From positions 1,467,642-1,531,641 of the forward strand of contig SIJG01000016.1 in assembly GCA_023374025.1 (NCBI GenBank): a DNA stretch of 64,000 nt. Direction: 5' to 3'. Shown piece after piece: positions 23,497 to 35,929 of the stretch. This DNA is from Heterodera schachtii. Taxonomy: Eukaryota > Nematoda > Chromadorea > Rhabditida > Heteroderidae. Position numbers and translations under genes: made by a program. The notes below the pieces were generated by a model. It made no database searches. It was not told the DNA's origin and was given only the letters and a program-made list of their open reading frames with translations. Numbering within the stretch: the stretch's first letter is position 1; each line of letters begins with the position of its first letter.

Positions 23497-26400
23497 TCAC
23501 ACATCTTCTGCGATGGCATTGTCCGAGTTCTTTGCGTTTTCGGTTGCAGTTGGCATTTGATTTCGTTGTCCCATGTTGTTTAATTTAGCTTAAATCCAAA
23601 TAAAAATACAAATATACATAAAACTAATTTATTTAATTATTTTTAATAGAATAATTGATGTCGATTTTCCTTATTTATCTTTTCATTCTTTCGCACTAAA
23701 TATTTATATACGAAATAAGAACCTTTTAAGCTAATCAAATTAACATTGAAGACTTCGGCACGACATAATGGACAATTATTTTGCTTTTTAATCCTGATGA
23801 AAACATAATTTAATGGGAACATTTTACAAAGTTTCATTACCAAGAGTCGCCACATTCCGAGTGGAATTTGTGCTAAATAAATTAAGGCTTTTTAAAAAAA
23901 TTAAGAAAGAAATTTGTGTGAATGAAATAATATTTTTTTTATTTGAGTTTCATGGTTTACTCAAATAAAAATTCACATACCGTACACGGCAAAGTGCGAA
24001 GCTTATCCCCGATTTCATAGGCTCCTAAGCATATTGCGCAACCACCACAACCATCATTTGGGCAATTGCCACTACCATCATTTGGGCAATCGCCGCTAAC
24101 ATCGCCTTCAACTGTATGCTCAGGTATTGTGTTTATTACCTTCGAAATTGATTTTGAAACTAAAAAATTAATATATATATTTTGACATTGGTTTTATTCT
24201 ACTTATACCTCTTTCCTCTAGAGAGTCGCTTATGGCATTTCTGGCCCAAGAAATCGGGAAATTAAAACTATCGACCAGCCAATTAGGGAGGACAAAGCCT
24301 CGGTTGTACAGCCATGTGTCGATTTTGGCAATTGTATAGCATATGATAATAGTTAATACGATACTACAGACTATGAAGCCAATAGATGCCAAATCAACGA
24401 ACCGCTTCTTACGCCTGTTCCTCCTATTTTTCTTGTCAGCTGAAAGGAAAACGGAAGGTGAAGGGGAAAGTTTTAATTATTAAAATATTTTAAAAATAAG
24501 AAAATTAATTAATGATTATCCTATATTAATTAATTATCTCTTTCCCCGGCAATTATTATCATCAATTACGTTCATTTTTGATGTTTGCTGCGATATTTAA
24601 ATTGTCCACTGCTGTGTACATAAGCTTCAGCTTCTGCTTCTCCTCAGAATTTTTCGATTTTTCATCTTTTTTGTCCTTTTTCTGTTTATTCGTCTCCGAT
24701 TTTTCCGCCAATAATAATTTGATTAATTTGGCAAATGATTTAATTCCAATTTTTTTTTTTTGATTGAATTTCCGACATTGGAATTTTTTCCCTTTTTGCG
24801 CAGATTTCAATGGATGATAATAAAAATGAGCGTAGATTTTTCATAAATGAGTCCGAATGATTTCCTAAAAACAATTAAATAAATTAATTTGGCACAAATA
24901 TTTTTACCAGATTTTAATTCCTTTGAAAAAGTGGCTAAGCTTTCCATTATTTGGCTCATTACTGGATCCTTCTCTTTCATTGAATTTAAATTATGCAATT
25001 TTTGCTCCAATTGTCCGTTTGTTTGCTGTGCTATCCCTTTCAGTTTATCTTTGTTTTTGTTTGACGATTTTGAATGAATTTTTAACTAAATTTAAATTTA
25101 ATAGGCGCTATTTTTTAGGTAAAATAATTTAAGAAAAACATTAAACATTATTCTTGTATTTTCCCTAACTTATTACTTGTTTTGTTTGGACATTTGGTTC
25201 AGTATTATACACAATGCCAATTAAAAGTTCATTTTCTCTGCTTTCACCCAAAAATTGTCCAAAATTGTTGTCGTCAATCTCTTAATTTCAGGTGAAAGAA
25301 GCTTTTATTAAGGTTCAAGCATATCATTAAATTTAATTATGACCTAAATAATATTTAAAAACTTAAAAAATTAGCAAAAAAAGAAAGTGCTCTATATTTA
25401 TTCTTGGATATATACATACTTGAATCAATAATTTTTCAGATGATTTTTTAAATATTTTTATATATTTAAAATTTAAAATTTGAATCTTAAATAAAAAAAA
25501 TTTTTATTACAAAATTTGTTACTAAGTTTTTTTTCAAAATTTTGGATTTTTTTTTAAAGGTTGACTTAAGAACCATAAATTAACCTTTTTAGTTGAAATC
25601 AGTGAACAAATCATAAATAGGTAAATTTCTAAATTTTCTTCGGCTATGCGTATCGGCGCCGCTTTCGGTCAACCAAAAACTTTTTGGAAAAATAATGCTA
25701 CAGAAAAAGTTTTTTAAAAAATTCGCCACCAGGTCTTCGTACCCATTGGATTCTACGAAAAGTTTCAAAACTTAAGTAAAGAAAATTTCAATTTCAATTT
25801 TTATGGTAGAATATTTTTGGAAGTTGGAAAAGCACCTCCAAATTCTAGTTTCTGATTTTTGCCTTGGTTTATTGTTTTTTTAATTAAATTATTATTTTTA
25901 TTTTTCAAAAATAAATACCAGGTTGGTACCTGCATTTTTGGTCCAGGCAAATCCCCATTTTCTGTATTCACTCATTTTCTTAAAATTAAAACTTTAACTT
26001 TTATTTTGTAGTTTTCTTCTAAAATGATTTTTTATGTCATCTTTATCTATCATAATTTTCATTTTTGACGCAAAAAAATGCCCGTACATGTGACCCAAAT
26101 GCGGATACATAAAACACCACTGATTTGTATGTGCCCTACCGTTGAATAATTCTGCCAGGGTTTTTCCTTTCCGATCAGTCGAAGGATTTGCCTTTTCCTT
26201 CTGGTTTTCCGCCGCAATCAGATCAGCCAATGTTTGTCTATTTTCATTCATAGCCATCAGATCAGCCAATGTTTTCTTATTTTTGTCCTTGACCATCAAA
26301 TCAGCCAATGTTCCTTTCTTCATGGATGAAGTGGCTACTGATTTGGAGCCGGCAGAAGAAAGTCCTATACACAAATTTTGTTAATAGTAATTAGTCAAAA

Positions 26401-26565
26401 GTTCTAAAAAAAATTCTGACAGTTTAATTCTATAGCATTTCACGATTAATTAGTTGATTCATTAAATTAAAAAATAATAATTTTATTTCAAACTGTAATT
26501 GTTATTTTTACCTTTGCCTCCCTCAACCAACGATGAGCCATTCAAAAAGAATAATAGAAGAATAA

Positions 26566-26601
<36 letters not shown>

Positions 26602-26617
26602 TGAAAAAAGCCTTCAT
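23497..26617 (-). pseudogene. Signal-peptide, transmembrane RING-H2 protein C, one-base frameshift
   Basis: Closest paralogue of gene A. Exons: 26617-26512, 26364-26140, 25280-25177, 25085-24908, 24864-24570, 24439-24209, 24159-23981, 23872-23841, 23793-23723, 23588-23497. All splice phases agree, but the sum is one base over a multiple of three. The frame breaks in the fifth exon at a 12-T run (24750-24761; poly-Lys region), where gene A keeps the frame. Either the gene is dead or the run is miscounted. Features: a signal peptide with 11 consecutive tyrosines from an (ATT)n microsatellite; three TLADLM/TLADLI repeats plus TLAELF; a Lys-rich helical region; a basic block; TM helix (IVCSIVLTIIICYTI); two CPNDG motifs; RING-H2 (CAIC-x14-C-x-H-x2-H-x2-C...CPLC) near residues 420-460; and a tail ending DNAIAEDV. 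Confidence 0.8.
26545..26601. repeat. (AAT)n microsatellite inside a coding exon
   Basis: More than ten consecutive AAT units on the plus strand, read on the minus strand as 11 tyrosine codons in the signal peptide of RING gene C. Confidence 0.9.
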
Positions 26618-26917
26618 CTGAATTATTAAATATTTTAATATGGTTTACTAGGATCACAACCCGCAAAACACATTAATGATGTTTAGAAATACAGTAGTGC
26701 CCCGACCTCGATACCGAAATTTTTCCTTTTTTTCGGGATACACTCCGATAAGGACGATCCGTACCCCCGACAAACACCGACCCCTAGGTATACAGAAAAT
26801 TTATCGTTTTCTACAAAAAGATTTAAAATTTGAATAAAATTCAATAGATCATAGAAAGCATTCCGTTTCTTTTGAGTGAATTTTTCATTTTGGTTTTGCA
26901 TTTTGAAGCAATTTGCC

Positions 26918-27312
26918 TTTTATGCAGAATATTCTACTTAATGATGTGAAGAAATCCTTCATTGATTGGAAAATATTATTCAAGCATATTTCCATAAAAT
27001 ACAGAGGAATTATTACTATTTCTATGAATTATTACTATTTCTATTGCTAGAAATAAAAGCAGAAAAAAAATGTAGTATTTTCGATTTTTTTCTATTAAAA
27101 AAATATATTAATAATAATTATTTGGTGAATTTTAGATTTTTTTTCTATTAAAAGGGCATTTTCATGGCAATGATGTAAAGATAATGTTAATGTCAGGTGG
27201 CGAGCAAAAAATATTTGAAAATAATAAAAAAAATTTCGACGTAAAAAGTTTAAATTTGTAAATTCTTAAAGTATTTAAAAATGGATATATTCAAGAATAA
27301 AATATTACAAGC
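26918..27312. repeat. Unexpanded sister copy of the 30-33 kb minisatellite locus
   Basis: 26918-27060 matches 30058-30235 almost base for base (gccttttatgcagaat, attactatttctatgaatt, tgctagaaataaaagcag), apart from about 27 bases after 'aagaaatcct' (30101-30131) that this copy lacks. 27153-27230 contains a single unit (gggcattttcatggcaatga...gtcaggtgg). 27230-27312 matches the array's right flank at about 32720-32812 (tttaaa..tgtaaattc, atattacaagcta). A duplicated segment in which only one unit is present. Confidence 0.85.
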
Positions 27313-28181
27313 TAAATATAGAATAAAGCCGTGAGGTCCCACTACCCAGTGCTAATGAGGGAATTTAGTCCAGGGGACCCTCTTACGCGTCCGTAATTAG
27401 GCCCCTCAGGGCTTGGAAGGGAAGGGATGATGATGGATCTCTGGGGGATCCTCCCAGGCGGGGATCGATTGGCCCAAAAAGGTTTTTTCAATTTTTTTAG
27501 GTTTTTAGGCTTAAAAATAAAATCTTGAAAATAGGCACTAATAACTCGAAAAGTAGCTTAACCAAAAAACATGTTTTTCGTGCGTTTCAGGACACTGGGA
27601 GCTCAGGAAAAAATAGGCAAAACCCTAAAAAAATAAACCCTAGATAGAAGCAATTAAAAAATACCCATAATGAATGAAAATGATATTTGAATTTTTGAAA
27701 CTGAAATCATCGAATTCAATTCTTTAAAAATTTGTAATTCGTTTTTTGTTAATATTTTGATGTAATCTTTTTATTTTATTTTTTAATTATTGCTATGCTC
27801 GCATTTATATCACACAAATTTTTTCATTCTATTCATTTTCAAATTTTTATGGATTTTTTGGGGGCCATGCTAAAAATTGACATTCTCACATTAATTTTCA
27901 GGTTCTTTTTTGTCAAAATTACTCCTGCAACGATTTTTATAACCAATTAGGGCTGAAATTTGTTGAAATTGAATAACATTTTATTCAAATGTCTATTTTT
28001 GCTTGGCGCAAGTGTCGAGGCGCAAATACCCGCAGCGAAAAATTCGCGGCGCAAATGTCCGTTTTTCTGTGCGGCGCAAATGTCGCAACACTTAGAATCC
28101 GAATATAGCCTTAAATTTGTCCTATCTTTTCAAACTGAGTTTGTACTTCTCTAACTCAATGTATAAGTTGGAGCTGGACGG

Positions 28182-28294
28182 AACCCAACTCGTACTATTA
28201 TGTAGTAAATATAGAAACAGAAAAAAGCGAGACAGCGTTAAGTCATCAGAGAACAGAGAAAAAAAGATACTCTAAAATAGTACGAGTTGGGTTT
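28182..28294. mobile_element. 113-bp mini-MITE with AACCCAACTCGTACTATT ends
   Basis: A perfect 18-bp terminal inverted repeat brackets a ~77-bp AT-rich interior. A shorter relative with ends AACCCAACTCGT is at 58492-58549. Confidence 0.75.
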
Positions 28295-29156
28295 TTACCG
28301 TTGGAGCTTTACATGCTCAGTGAGAACCAAGAGTTCAATCTAAGGCCATATTTGTAATCAGCGTGGATGATTTAGCCAGAATTATGTTTTCAGATCGCAT
28401 TACACAAAACTTATTACTAGGTGGTTCTGAAAAATGCCATTTTTGGATATCACTTTCAAACGCATCTCTTCAATAATTCCATTATGATAAATTAAAATTT
28501 TTTCTTAGTATATCTTTATATTAATTTTGTCTATTTAATCACTTTTTCTCTTCCTCTGTATCACCTTAATTGCCTTTAGAATCTGCCATTAAAATTATCA
28601 AACTCAAAAATGACTCATTTTGCTTTCGCTTCTCGAACTCTTTGGTTTCTATGCCCGAAGGATTGAACTTCTGATTTTGCTTAATTTCGTTACTTTTTGA
28701 AGAAAATTTTCGATTTTACACCCCCTAAATTTGAAAGTTTTTAGCAACTATTTTCCCATTTTTAGCACCTATTTTGGGGTTTTTAGAACCTAAAAACTAA
28801 CAAACTAACTACTTTTGCTATTTTTAGCACCTAAAAATTGCATCCCTAGTAATGAATATTTTCGTTTTTGTATAAGTTTTCCCCGGGCATCCGACGAGCA
28901 TTTTAAATAGACATTCACGAAGTGAATATGCCAAAAGAACCGAAAGTATTATTTAACAAATAGCAATTAAAAAAAATTAAAAAAAAAATTAATCACAACA
29001 AAAGACACCTAATTTTTTGTTTTTGTTAATGCGTACATCTGCAGCAAAGGCAAATTTGATGCCAAGGAAAACAAAAATAATAAAGCCACATTAATATATG
29101 TAGATTTTAGTTTAAATAAAATTTTTTGTATTATTATAAAATTTTGAATGAACGGC

Positions 29157-29245
29157 GAAATGTCTATTTTTACTGGACGGCGCAAATGTCGAGGCGCAAA
29201 TGCGCAAATGTCGAGGCGCAAATGTCGAGGCGCAAATGACGGTAC
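29157..29245. repeat. GGCGCAAATGTCGA minisatellite
   Basis: Four to five imperfect copies of (g)gcgcaaatgtcgag. A second small cluster lies at 28010-28090 in the same orientation. Confidence 0.7.
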
Positions 29246-30057
29246 ACCTCTGGAAATAAAGTCGAGTACTCATGAATGCATGAGTTGGAGTTAAGGGTTA
29301 CAAAAAACTAGTGACAGCAGAATGTTTTAATTTTTAAATTTCTATTCCAAAATAATAATAATTATTATTATTATTATAGATATATTCATTTTTATTATTA
29401 AATATGCAATTATAAAATTTAATATGAATAAATATAATAATGTGGCAGATATTCTAGTGAAGAGCAGAATAAAAATTGCAAATTTGCATGAAACAATGCA
29501 TATCATGCTCGAATATTGATATATTTGATCTTCTTTATACATATGAAAAATAATAAGCACCTAAATATTTTATGATTTTTCCAAAATAAGTAGTAATTTT
29601 TTTTTATAAAACTTCTAAAATAATGAATTATTGAGGCGCGCGGGGGAATTTGGAAATTTAGACAGTTTATTAAGAGTTTAAACCAAAATTGACGAATTTT
29701 CGGGGAATAAATGGATAAATTGTTAAAATAACTTATCAAATACAGTCAGGTGCAAAAGTAATACATCAAAAAAAAAATTTTCGAAAAATTCAGATTTTTT
29801 GCCAAACTTTTTTATACTTAAGTAAAAAAATTTTAAAAATAATATTCTAATAATAAAGCCTTAAAGCTATTGAATGATGATATGAAAGATTAATTTAGTT
29901 GAAATTGAACCAAGTTATGAATTTACATGTGTCGCATTTTTTTATTTCCAAACCCATTGGGGAATTTAGGAAACGTCCTAGCACCGCATGTTTAATAATA
30001 CTTTGGAATTTAAAATTATGCAAAATTGAAAATCATGAGTGAATTATTGTAATGACC

Positions 30058-32812
30058 GCCTTTTATGCAGAATGTTCTACTTAATGATGTGAAGAAATCC
30101 TACGCAATGACATAATGCTGATCAGATCATTGATTGGAAAATATTATTTAAGAAATTATTTCCATAAAATAAAGAGAGATTATTACTATTTCTATGAATT
30201 ATTACTATTTCTATTGCTAGAAATAAAAGCAGAAAAATAATGTGGTGAATTTTCGATTTTTTTCTATTAAAAGGGCATTTTCATGGCAATGATGTAAAGG
30301 TAATGTTAAAGTCAGGTGGGAAGTAAAAAAAATATTTTTTTTAAAATGGTAAATATAGCAAATTTAATTTACGATTTTTTTTTCTAGGGCATTTTCATGG
30401 CAATGATGTAAAGGTAATGTTAAAGTCAGGTGGGAAGTAAAAAAAATATTTTTTTTAAAATGGTAAATATAGCAAATTTTCGATTTTTTTTCTATTAAAA
30501 GGGCATTTTCATGGCAATGATGTAAAGGTAATGTTAAAGTCAGGTGGGAAGTAAAAAAAATATTTTTTTTAAAATGGTAAATATAGCAAATTTACGATTT
30601 TTTTTTCTATTAAAAGGGCATTTTCATGGCAATGATGTAAAGGTAATGTTAAAGTCAGGTGGGAAGTAAAAAAAATATTTTTTTAAAATGGTAAATATAG
30701 CAAATTTTACGATTTTTTTTCTATTAAAAGGGCATTTTCATGGCAATGATGTAAAGGTAATGTTAAAGTCAGGTGGGAAGTAAAAAAAATATTTTTTTTA
30801 AATGGTAAATATAGCAAATTTACGATTTTTTTTCTAGGGCATTTTCATGGCAATGATGTAAAGGTAGTTAAAGTCAGGTGGGAAGTAAAAAAATATTTTT
30901 TTTAAAATGGTAAATATAGCAAATTTTCGATTTTTTTTTCTATTAAAAGGGCATTTTCATGGCAATGATGTAAAGGTAATGTTAAAGTCAGGTGGGAAGT
31001 AAAAAAAATATTTTTTTTAAAATGGTAAATATAGCAAATTTACGATTTTTTTTTTCTAGGGCATTTTCATGGCAATGATGTAAAGGTAATGTTAAAGTCA
31101 GGTGGGAAGTAAAAAAAATTTTTTTTTAAAATGGTAAATATAGCAAATTTACGATTTTTTTTTCTAGGGCATTTTCATGGCAATGATGTAAAGGTAATGT
31201 TAAAGTCAGGTGGGAAGTAAAAAAATATTTTTTTTAAAATGGTAAATATAGCAAATTTTCGATTTTTTTTCTATTAAAAGGGCATTTTCATGGCAATGAT
31301 GTAAAGGTAATGTTAAAGTCAGGTGGGAAGTAAAAAAATATTTTTTTTAAAATGGTAAATATAGCAAATTTACGATTTTTTTTCTATTAAAAGGGCATTT
31401 TCATGGCAATGATGTAAAGGTAATGTTAAAGTCAGGTGGGAAGTAAAAAAAATATTTTTTTTAAAATGGTAAATATAGCAAATTTTCGATTTTTTTTTCT
31501 ATTAAAAGGGCATTTTCATGGCAATGATGTAAAGGTAATGTTAAAGTCAGGTGGGAAGTAAAAAAAATATTTTTTTTTAAATGGTAAATATAGCAAATTT
31601 ACGATTTTTTTTCTAGGGCATTTTCATGGCAATGATGTAAAGGTAATGTTAAAGTCAGGTGGGAAGTAAAAAAAATATTTTTTTAAAATGGTAAATATAG
31701 CAAATTTTCGATTTTTTTTCTATTAAAAGGGCATTTTCATGGCAATGATGTAAAGGTAATGTTAAAGTCAGGTGGGAAGTAAAAAAAATATTTTTTTTTA
31801 AATGGTAAATATAGCAAATTTACGATTTTTTTCTATTAAAAGGGCATTTTCATGGCAATGATGTAAAGGTAGTTAAGTCAGGTGGGAAGTAAAAAAAATA
31901 TTTTTTTTAAAATGGTAAATATAGCAAATTTTCGATTTTTTTTTCTATTAAAAGGGCATTTTCATGGCAATGATGTAAAGGTAATGTTAAAGTCAGGTGG
32001 GAAGTAAAAAAATATTTTTTTTAAAATGGTAAATATAGCAAATTTACGATTTTTTTTTCTAGGGCATTTTCATGGCAATGATGTAAGGTAATGTTAAAGT
32101 CAGGTGGGAAGTAAAAAAAATATTTTTTTTAAATGGTAAATATAGCAAATTTACGATTTTTTTTTTCTAGGGCATTTTCATGGCAATGATGTAAAGATAA
32201 TGTTAAAGTCAGGTGGGAAGAAAAAAAATATTTTTTTAAAATGGTAAATATAGCAAATTTACGATTTTTTTTTTCTAGGGCATTTTCATGGCAATGATGT
32301 AAAGGTAATGTTAAAGTCAGGTGGGAAGTAAAAAAATTTTTTTTTTTAATGGTAAATATAGCAATTTACGATTTTTTTTTCTAGGCCATTTTCATGGCAA
32401 TGATGTAAAGGTAATGTTAAAGTCAGGTGGGAAGTAAAAAAAATATTTTTTTTTTAAAATGGTAAATATAGCAAATTTACGATTTTTTTCTAGGGCATTT
32501 TCATGGCAATGATGTAAAGGTAATGTTAAAGTCAGGTTGGAAGCAAAAAAATATTTTCTTAAAGTGTCGCGGTTACGGCTAAGCGCATCTGCAGCAAAAA
32601 TAAATTAATGGGGGATGGGGGGATACTCGGAGAATTCAGAGCGATTGTTGGAATAAAGACCCAACGAGCAATGCGCAGGAATATTCACTTTAAAAAATAT
32701 TTTTGCTTAAATGATAAACTTTTTTTCTAGAAAAAACCGTTTAAAATTGTAAATTCATAAAGTATTTTAAAATTAATATATTAAAAAAACAAAAATATTA
32801 CACAAGCTAATG
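30058..32812. repeat. Minisatellite locus: ~21 tandem units of ~100-118 bp (array 30257-32555)
   Basis: Each unit contains gggcattttcatggcaatga, tgtaaaggtaatgttaaagt, caggtgggaagtaaa, an A/T homopolymer stretch, then aaaatggtaaatatagcaaa. Units alternate between two junction types (tctattaaaagggcatt versus tctagggcatt), suggesting a higher-order dimer in part of the array. Copies are nearly identical and differ mainly in homopolymer length and small deletions (for example near 30865 and 31870). 30058-30256 and 32720-32812 are single-copy flanks shared with 26918-27312. Confidence 0.95.
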
Positions 32813-34304
32813 ATATTTTACCTCTTTTTAATAAAAATGTTTATATTTGCTATAAATTGTTTATATTTTAAAATTCATTTAGATAAATATTTTCTCAAGC
32901 AATTTTGGAAAGTGCTACAAGATAGGCCATTGAAATTGTGACTATTGTCTCTTCATAAAATTATATTGAATAAATTCTTAAAATTTCAGAATTTTCCAGT
33001 TGAATTTTCATATATTATTTATTTTGAAATAAAAAATCATCACCCAAAAATATATAAACAAACATCATTTAAAAAACCATATCTTAATGAACATTTAAAA
33101 TTTGAAAGAGCTGGAAAAGCCACCTATTTTAAGCATATTTTGGTAAAATTTATCCGTTTAAGTATGTGTTCTAGTAAGAAAAGTCAGAACTGATCTGACA
33201 AATAACACCTTGAACTTACCAAACAATAACTTTTGTTATACTCTCGCAAATTTATGGGTATAAAATGACATATTTATTCGAAGCAATAAAATTAAGCCAA
33301 ATCAGTATTGAGATGTAAAAATTTAAATCATAACTTCTTGTCAAGAAAACAAAAAAATTTGTGAGGGTATACAAAGAATTATTTCATTATTTGTTTCCTA
33401 AAATGTTGAATTTTTTGGCAACTTTGGACATGCCATATCTCGTCACAGAGGCTCATTCCGCAGCTAGGAAAAAAATTTTGTAATACAAATCAGGGGTGGT
33501 CTACCCACCTACAAAATTTCATTTGGAATTTCGCCATCACCTGCTGAACACCCTCCTATGTTAGTGGTGTATTTTCTGAAAATTTCGGGCCGATTCATAT
33601 GGCAGTATTTTACATTTTTATTACATTTTTGTTAATACATTTAGGGCAAAACGCCAAAATATGTAAATAGGGTTTTTCAATTTTTTTTTAGGTTTTTAAG
33701 CTTTAAAAATAAAATCTTGAAAATAAACCCTGATAACTTGAAAAATAACTTAACAAAACCAAAATCAAGTTTTTCGTGCGTTTCAGCCGCTGAAAGCTCA
33801 GGAAAAAAATAGGAAAAAACCTAAAAATATAAGCCCTCTTGCCTGAAAATGGCAACTTATTGTTGATAATAAATATCATGGGTATTCGAAACTTTCTTGG
33901 GTTTTATTTAAACTATAAAAAATTTTCATAAAAAATTTTGGTATCAAAATTAGGTTATCTTTAAGTATTTTATTCATACCATTTGATTAAATGTCATTTA
34001 TTTCCATCGTTTATTGAAAGGTAACTTTGTATTCTGAGAAGTTAATTATTTAATTAAAGATTAACTTTTTAGAGAGAAATTTGCACCTGTTTGTTACAAA
34101 AAATTAATTTCATGTCAAGAACATATTCATTTTACCATGGCAATAAACAAAAGAGTTTCTGAACAATATTAAAGCAACTCTTTTCATTTAATTATTTTTT
34201 CCATCATTGAAATGCAAAGTTTATTTCTGGGATAGATTCAATTCATTTTATTGTCAAATAATTAAATTATTTTTATTTCTAAAGATAATCTCATCCAATT
34301 AAAC
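32813..34304. other. Gene-free upstream region of the Sre receptor
   Basis: AT-rich. 33555-33840 is a dispersed repeat related to 27480-27650, carrying ggtgtattttct and tttttcgtgcgtttcag. Nothing coding is supported. The last few hundred bases should hold the Sre promoter; no core element is obvious. Confidence 0.4.
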
Positions 34305-35679
34305 ATGGCATCATTGAACACAACGGCACCAACTGAATTTGAACTATTTCTTTTGTCATTCGGCAATGCCGTTGAATTGTTCACCACCTTCATTGGCATT
34401 CCATTGTCCATTGCCAATTTGGTTTTGGTGGCACGCACATCGGTCATCCACCCGAACATGAAAGCCATTCTTATCTTCCAGAGTTTCTTTATTCTCTTGG
34501 TAAAACATTAAATTAAGCAAAATTTCGAAACTGAAAAATTCAAAAAATTATTATTTTTCTAAATTTAAGCGTGGTTGCTGTCGTTTTGTCATTTGTCTGT
34601 TCACATTCATCTCTGGTGCCGAATCTGTGCAATTCTTTCCAGCACTTAGAAAAATGTATTTAATCAGCATTTACACACGCAATTTTGTGCCACATGTTCT
34701 GATCGTTGAACGCATTTTGGCAACTTTATTTGTTCGAACTTATGAAAAGAATCGTGGCCAACTGTTCACCATTATGTGGACGCCTTTTGCAGTGAGTGAA
34801 ATCTCAATTATATTAGCCAATTATAAACAATTATAACGACAATTTTGGCATGGTTAAATCATAATAGACAGACAATTTTAAGAATATTATCAATATTCAA
34901 ATCTAATAAATGCATTCTATTTATATTAAGCTGGTCATTCCCATTTACATCGCTTTCTCCACATCCCCACAAAGTGATCAAGATCAACCAATAACGAATC
35001 TGATCACAACTACCGTACAATTGTTGATCGGGAGCACTGAGTTAGGCATTTTCTATCAGTTATGCCGATACAATTCAAAGCTTTATCAAAAAATGTTCCA
35101 AAACATTGGCTCGAATAATCTGTCAATTCGTTATCAGGTAATCAACCTAAATAAACATATTAATTATTTATGTTTAAAGCTCTCTGAAAATATTCGCATT
35201 GGCAAGCAGCTCATTCCGCCGTTGTCGCTGAATTTGGGCAACATTTTCGCGGGAACAATTATTTTATTATGGGACCTTTTAAATTGGCCATTTTATGATC
35301 TGATACGTAATTTGTGCATTAATCTCAACTCATTCTTCGGCATACTTATCGAATTTTTCATTATAAAGTAAGCAAACAAAAATGAAAACAATTTAATTTT
35401 GAAATATTTAGATGCCATCCTTTTCTAAAGAGAGATTTATACCAATTTTTGAATCGTATTGGCATAATGTTTGGGTTCAATCATTTGGCCTACAATCACC
35501 GAATTGGTGTTACTGCTCCATCTTCGTCTGCTGCTGTTAATGGCATTGTACAACGGAATTTGATCAGTGGAAAAGCATTGATCGATAATCAAACAAAACC
35601 GGAAGACCATTTTGCTATGCTGAAAGAAGCATGGGAGAAGGGGCCGATGAAATGTCAAAACGCAAATTCCCAAAAATAA
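34305..35679 (+). CDS. Serpentine receptor class E (Sre)-like chemoreceptor, 359 aa
   Basis: Five exons with consistent phases: 34305-34499, 34570-34791, 34931-35137, 35180-35367, 35412-35679. Predicted 7TM chemosensory GPCR acting at the plasma membrane of sensory neurons. Seen: N-terminal ectodomain then TM1 (FTTFIGIPLSIANLVLVA); VERILATLFVRTYEKNRG with the E-R-x-x-A-T...Y-E signature of Sre at about residue 112; LSIRYQ LSENIRIGK (the YQ..EN motif before TM6); CHP after TM7; and a C-terminal FAMLKEAWEKG resembling the Sre tail. The start is the first ATG in frame and length fits the family. Introns are short (about 42-140 nt). An exon 4 fragment is duplicated at 41.4 kb. AATAAA occurs at about 35730. 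Confidence 0.85.
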
Positions 35680-35929
35680 TCGAAAACTATTTAACATTTT
35701 TGAATTTTTGGTTGTGAATTAATGCTTTGAATAAATTCTAATGATCTGATATATCTCCCGAACCAATTTACAAAAATTTAAAGTAAAATTGCTAGTTTCT
35801 GTTTTGTTGTAAACCTAAAAAATTATAATGAGCACACAAAATACAGGGGAGTTCGTTGGATCGACTAGGAAAAAATGTGAGGCAAAACTATTGATAAAAT
35901 TTTGGTCAATTGTCTCAGGACAATCTTAA

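Larger units (their letters stand above)
27313..30057. other. Gene-free region with scattered repeats
   Basis: No gene supported. 27480-27650 resembles 33690-33840 (shared aaaataaaatcttgaaaata, tttttcgtgcgtttcag, agctcaggaaaaaa), a dispersed repeat. GC-richer 27320-27470 is unidentified. 28010-28090 and 29155-29245 carry a GGCGCAAATGTCGA minisatellite. (AAT)n/(ATT)n tracts occur near 29350. Confidence 0.45.

Noticed and set aside
27313..27480. GC-richer segment considered as rRNA or tRNA
   Set aside because: No conserved rRNA core and no tRNA A/B box pair; left as unidentified.
30257..32555. Regular repeats resembling a CRISPR array
   Set aside because: Units are ~110 bp, directly adjacent with no unique spacers, in a eukaryotic intron-rich context; it is a minisatellite.
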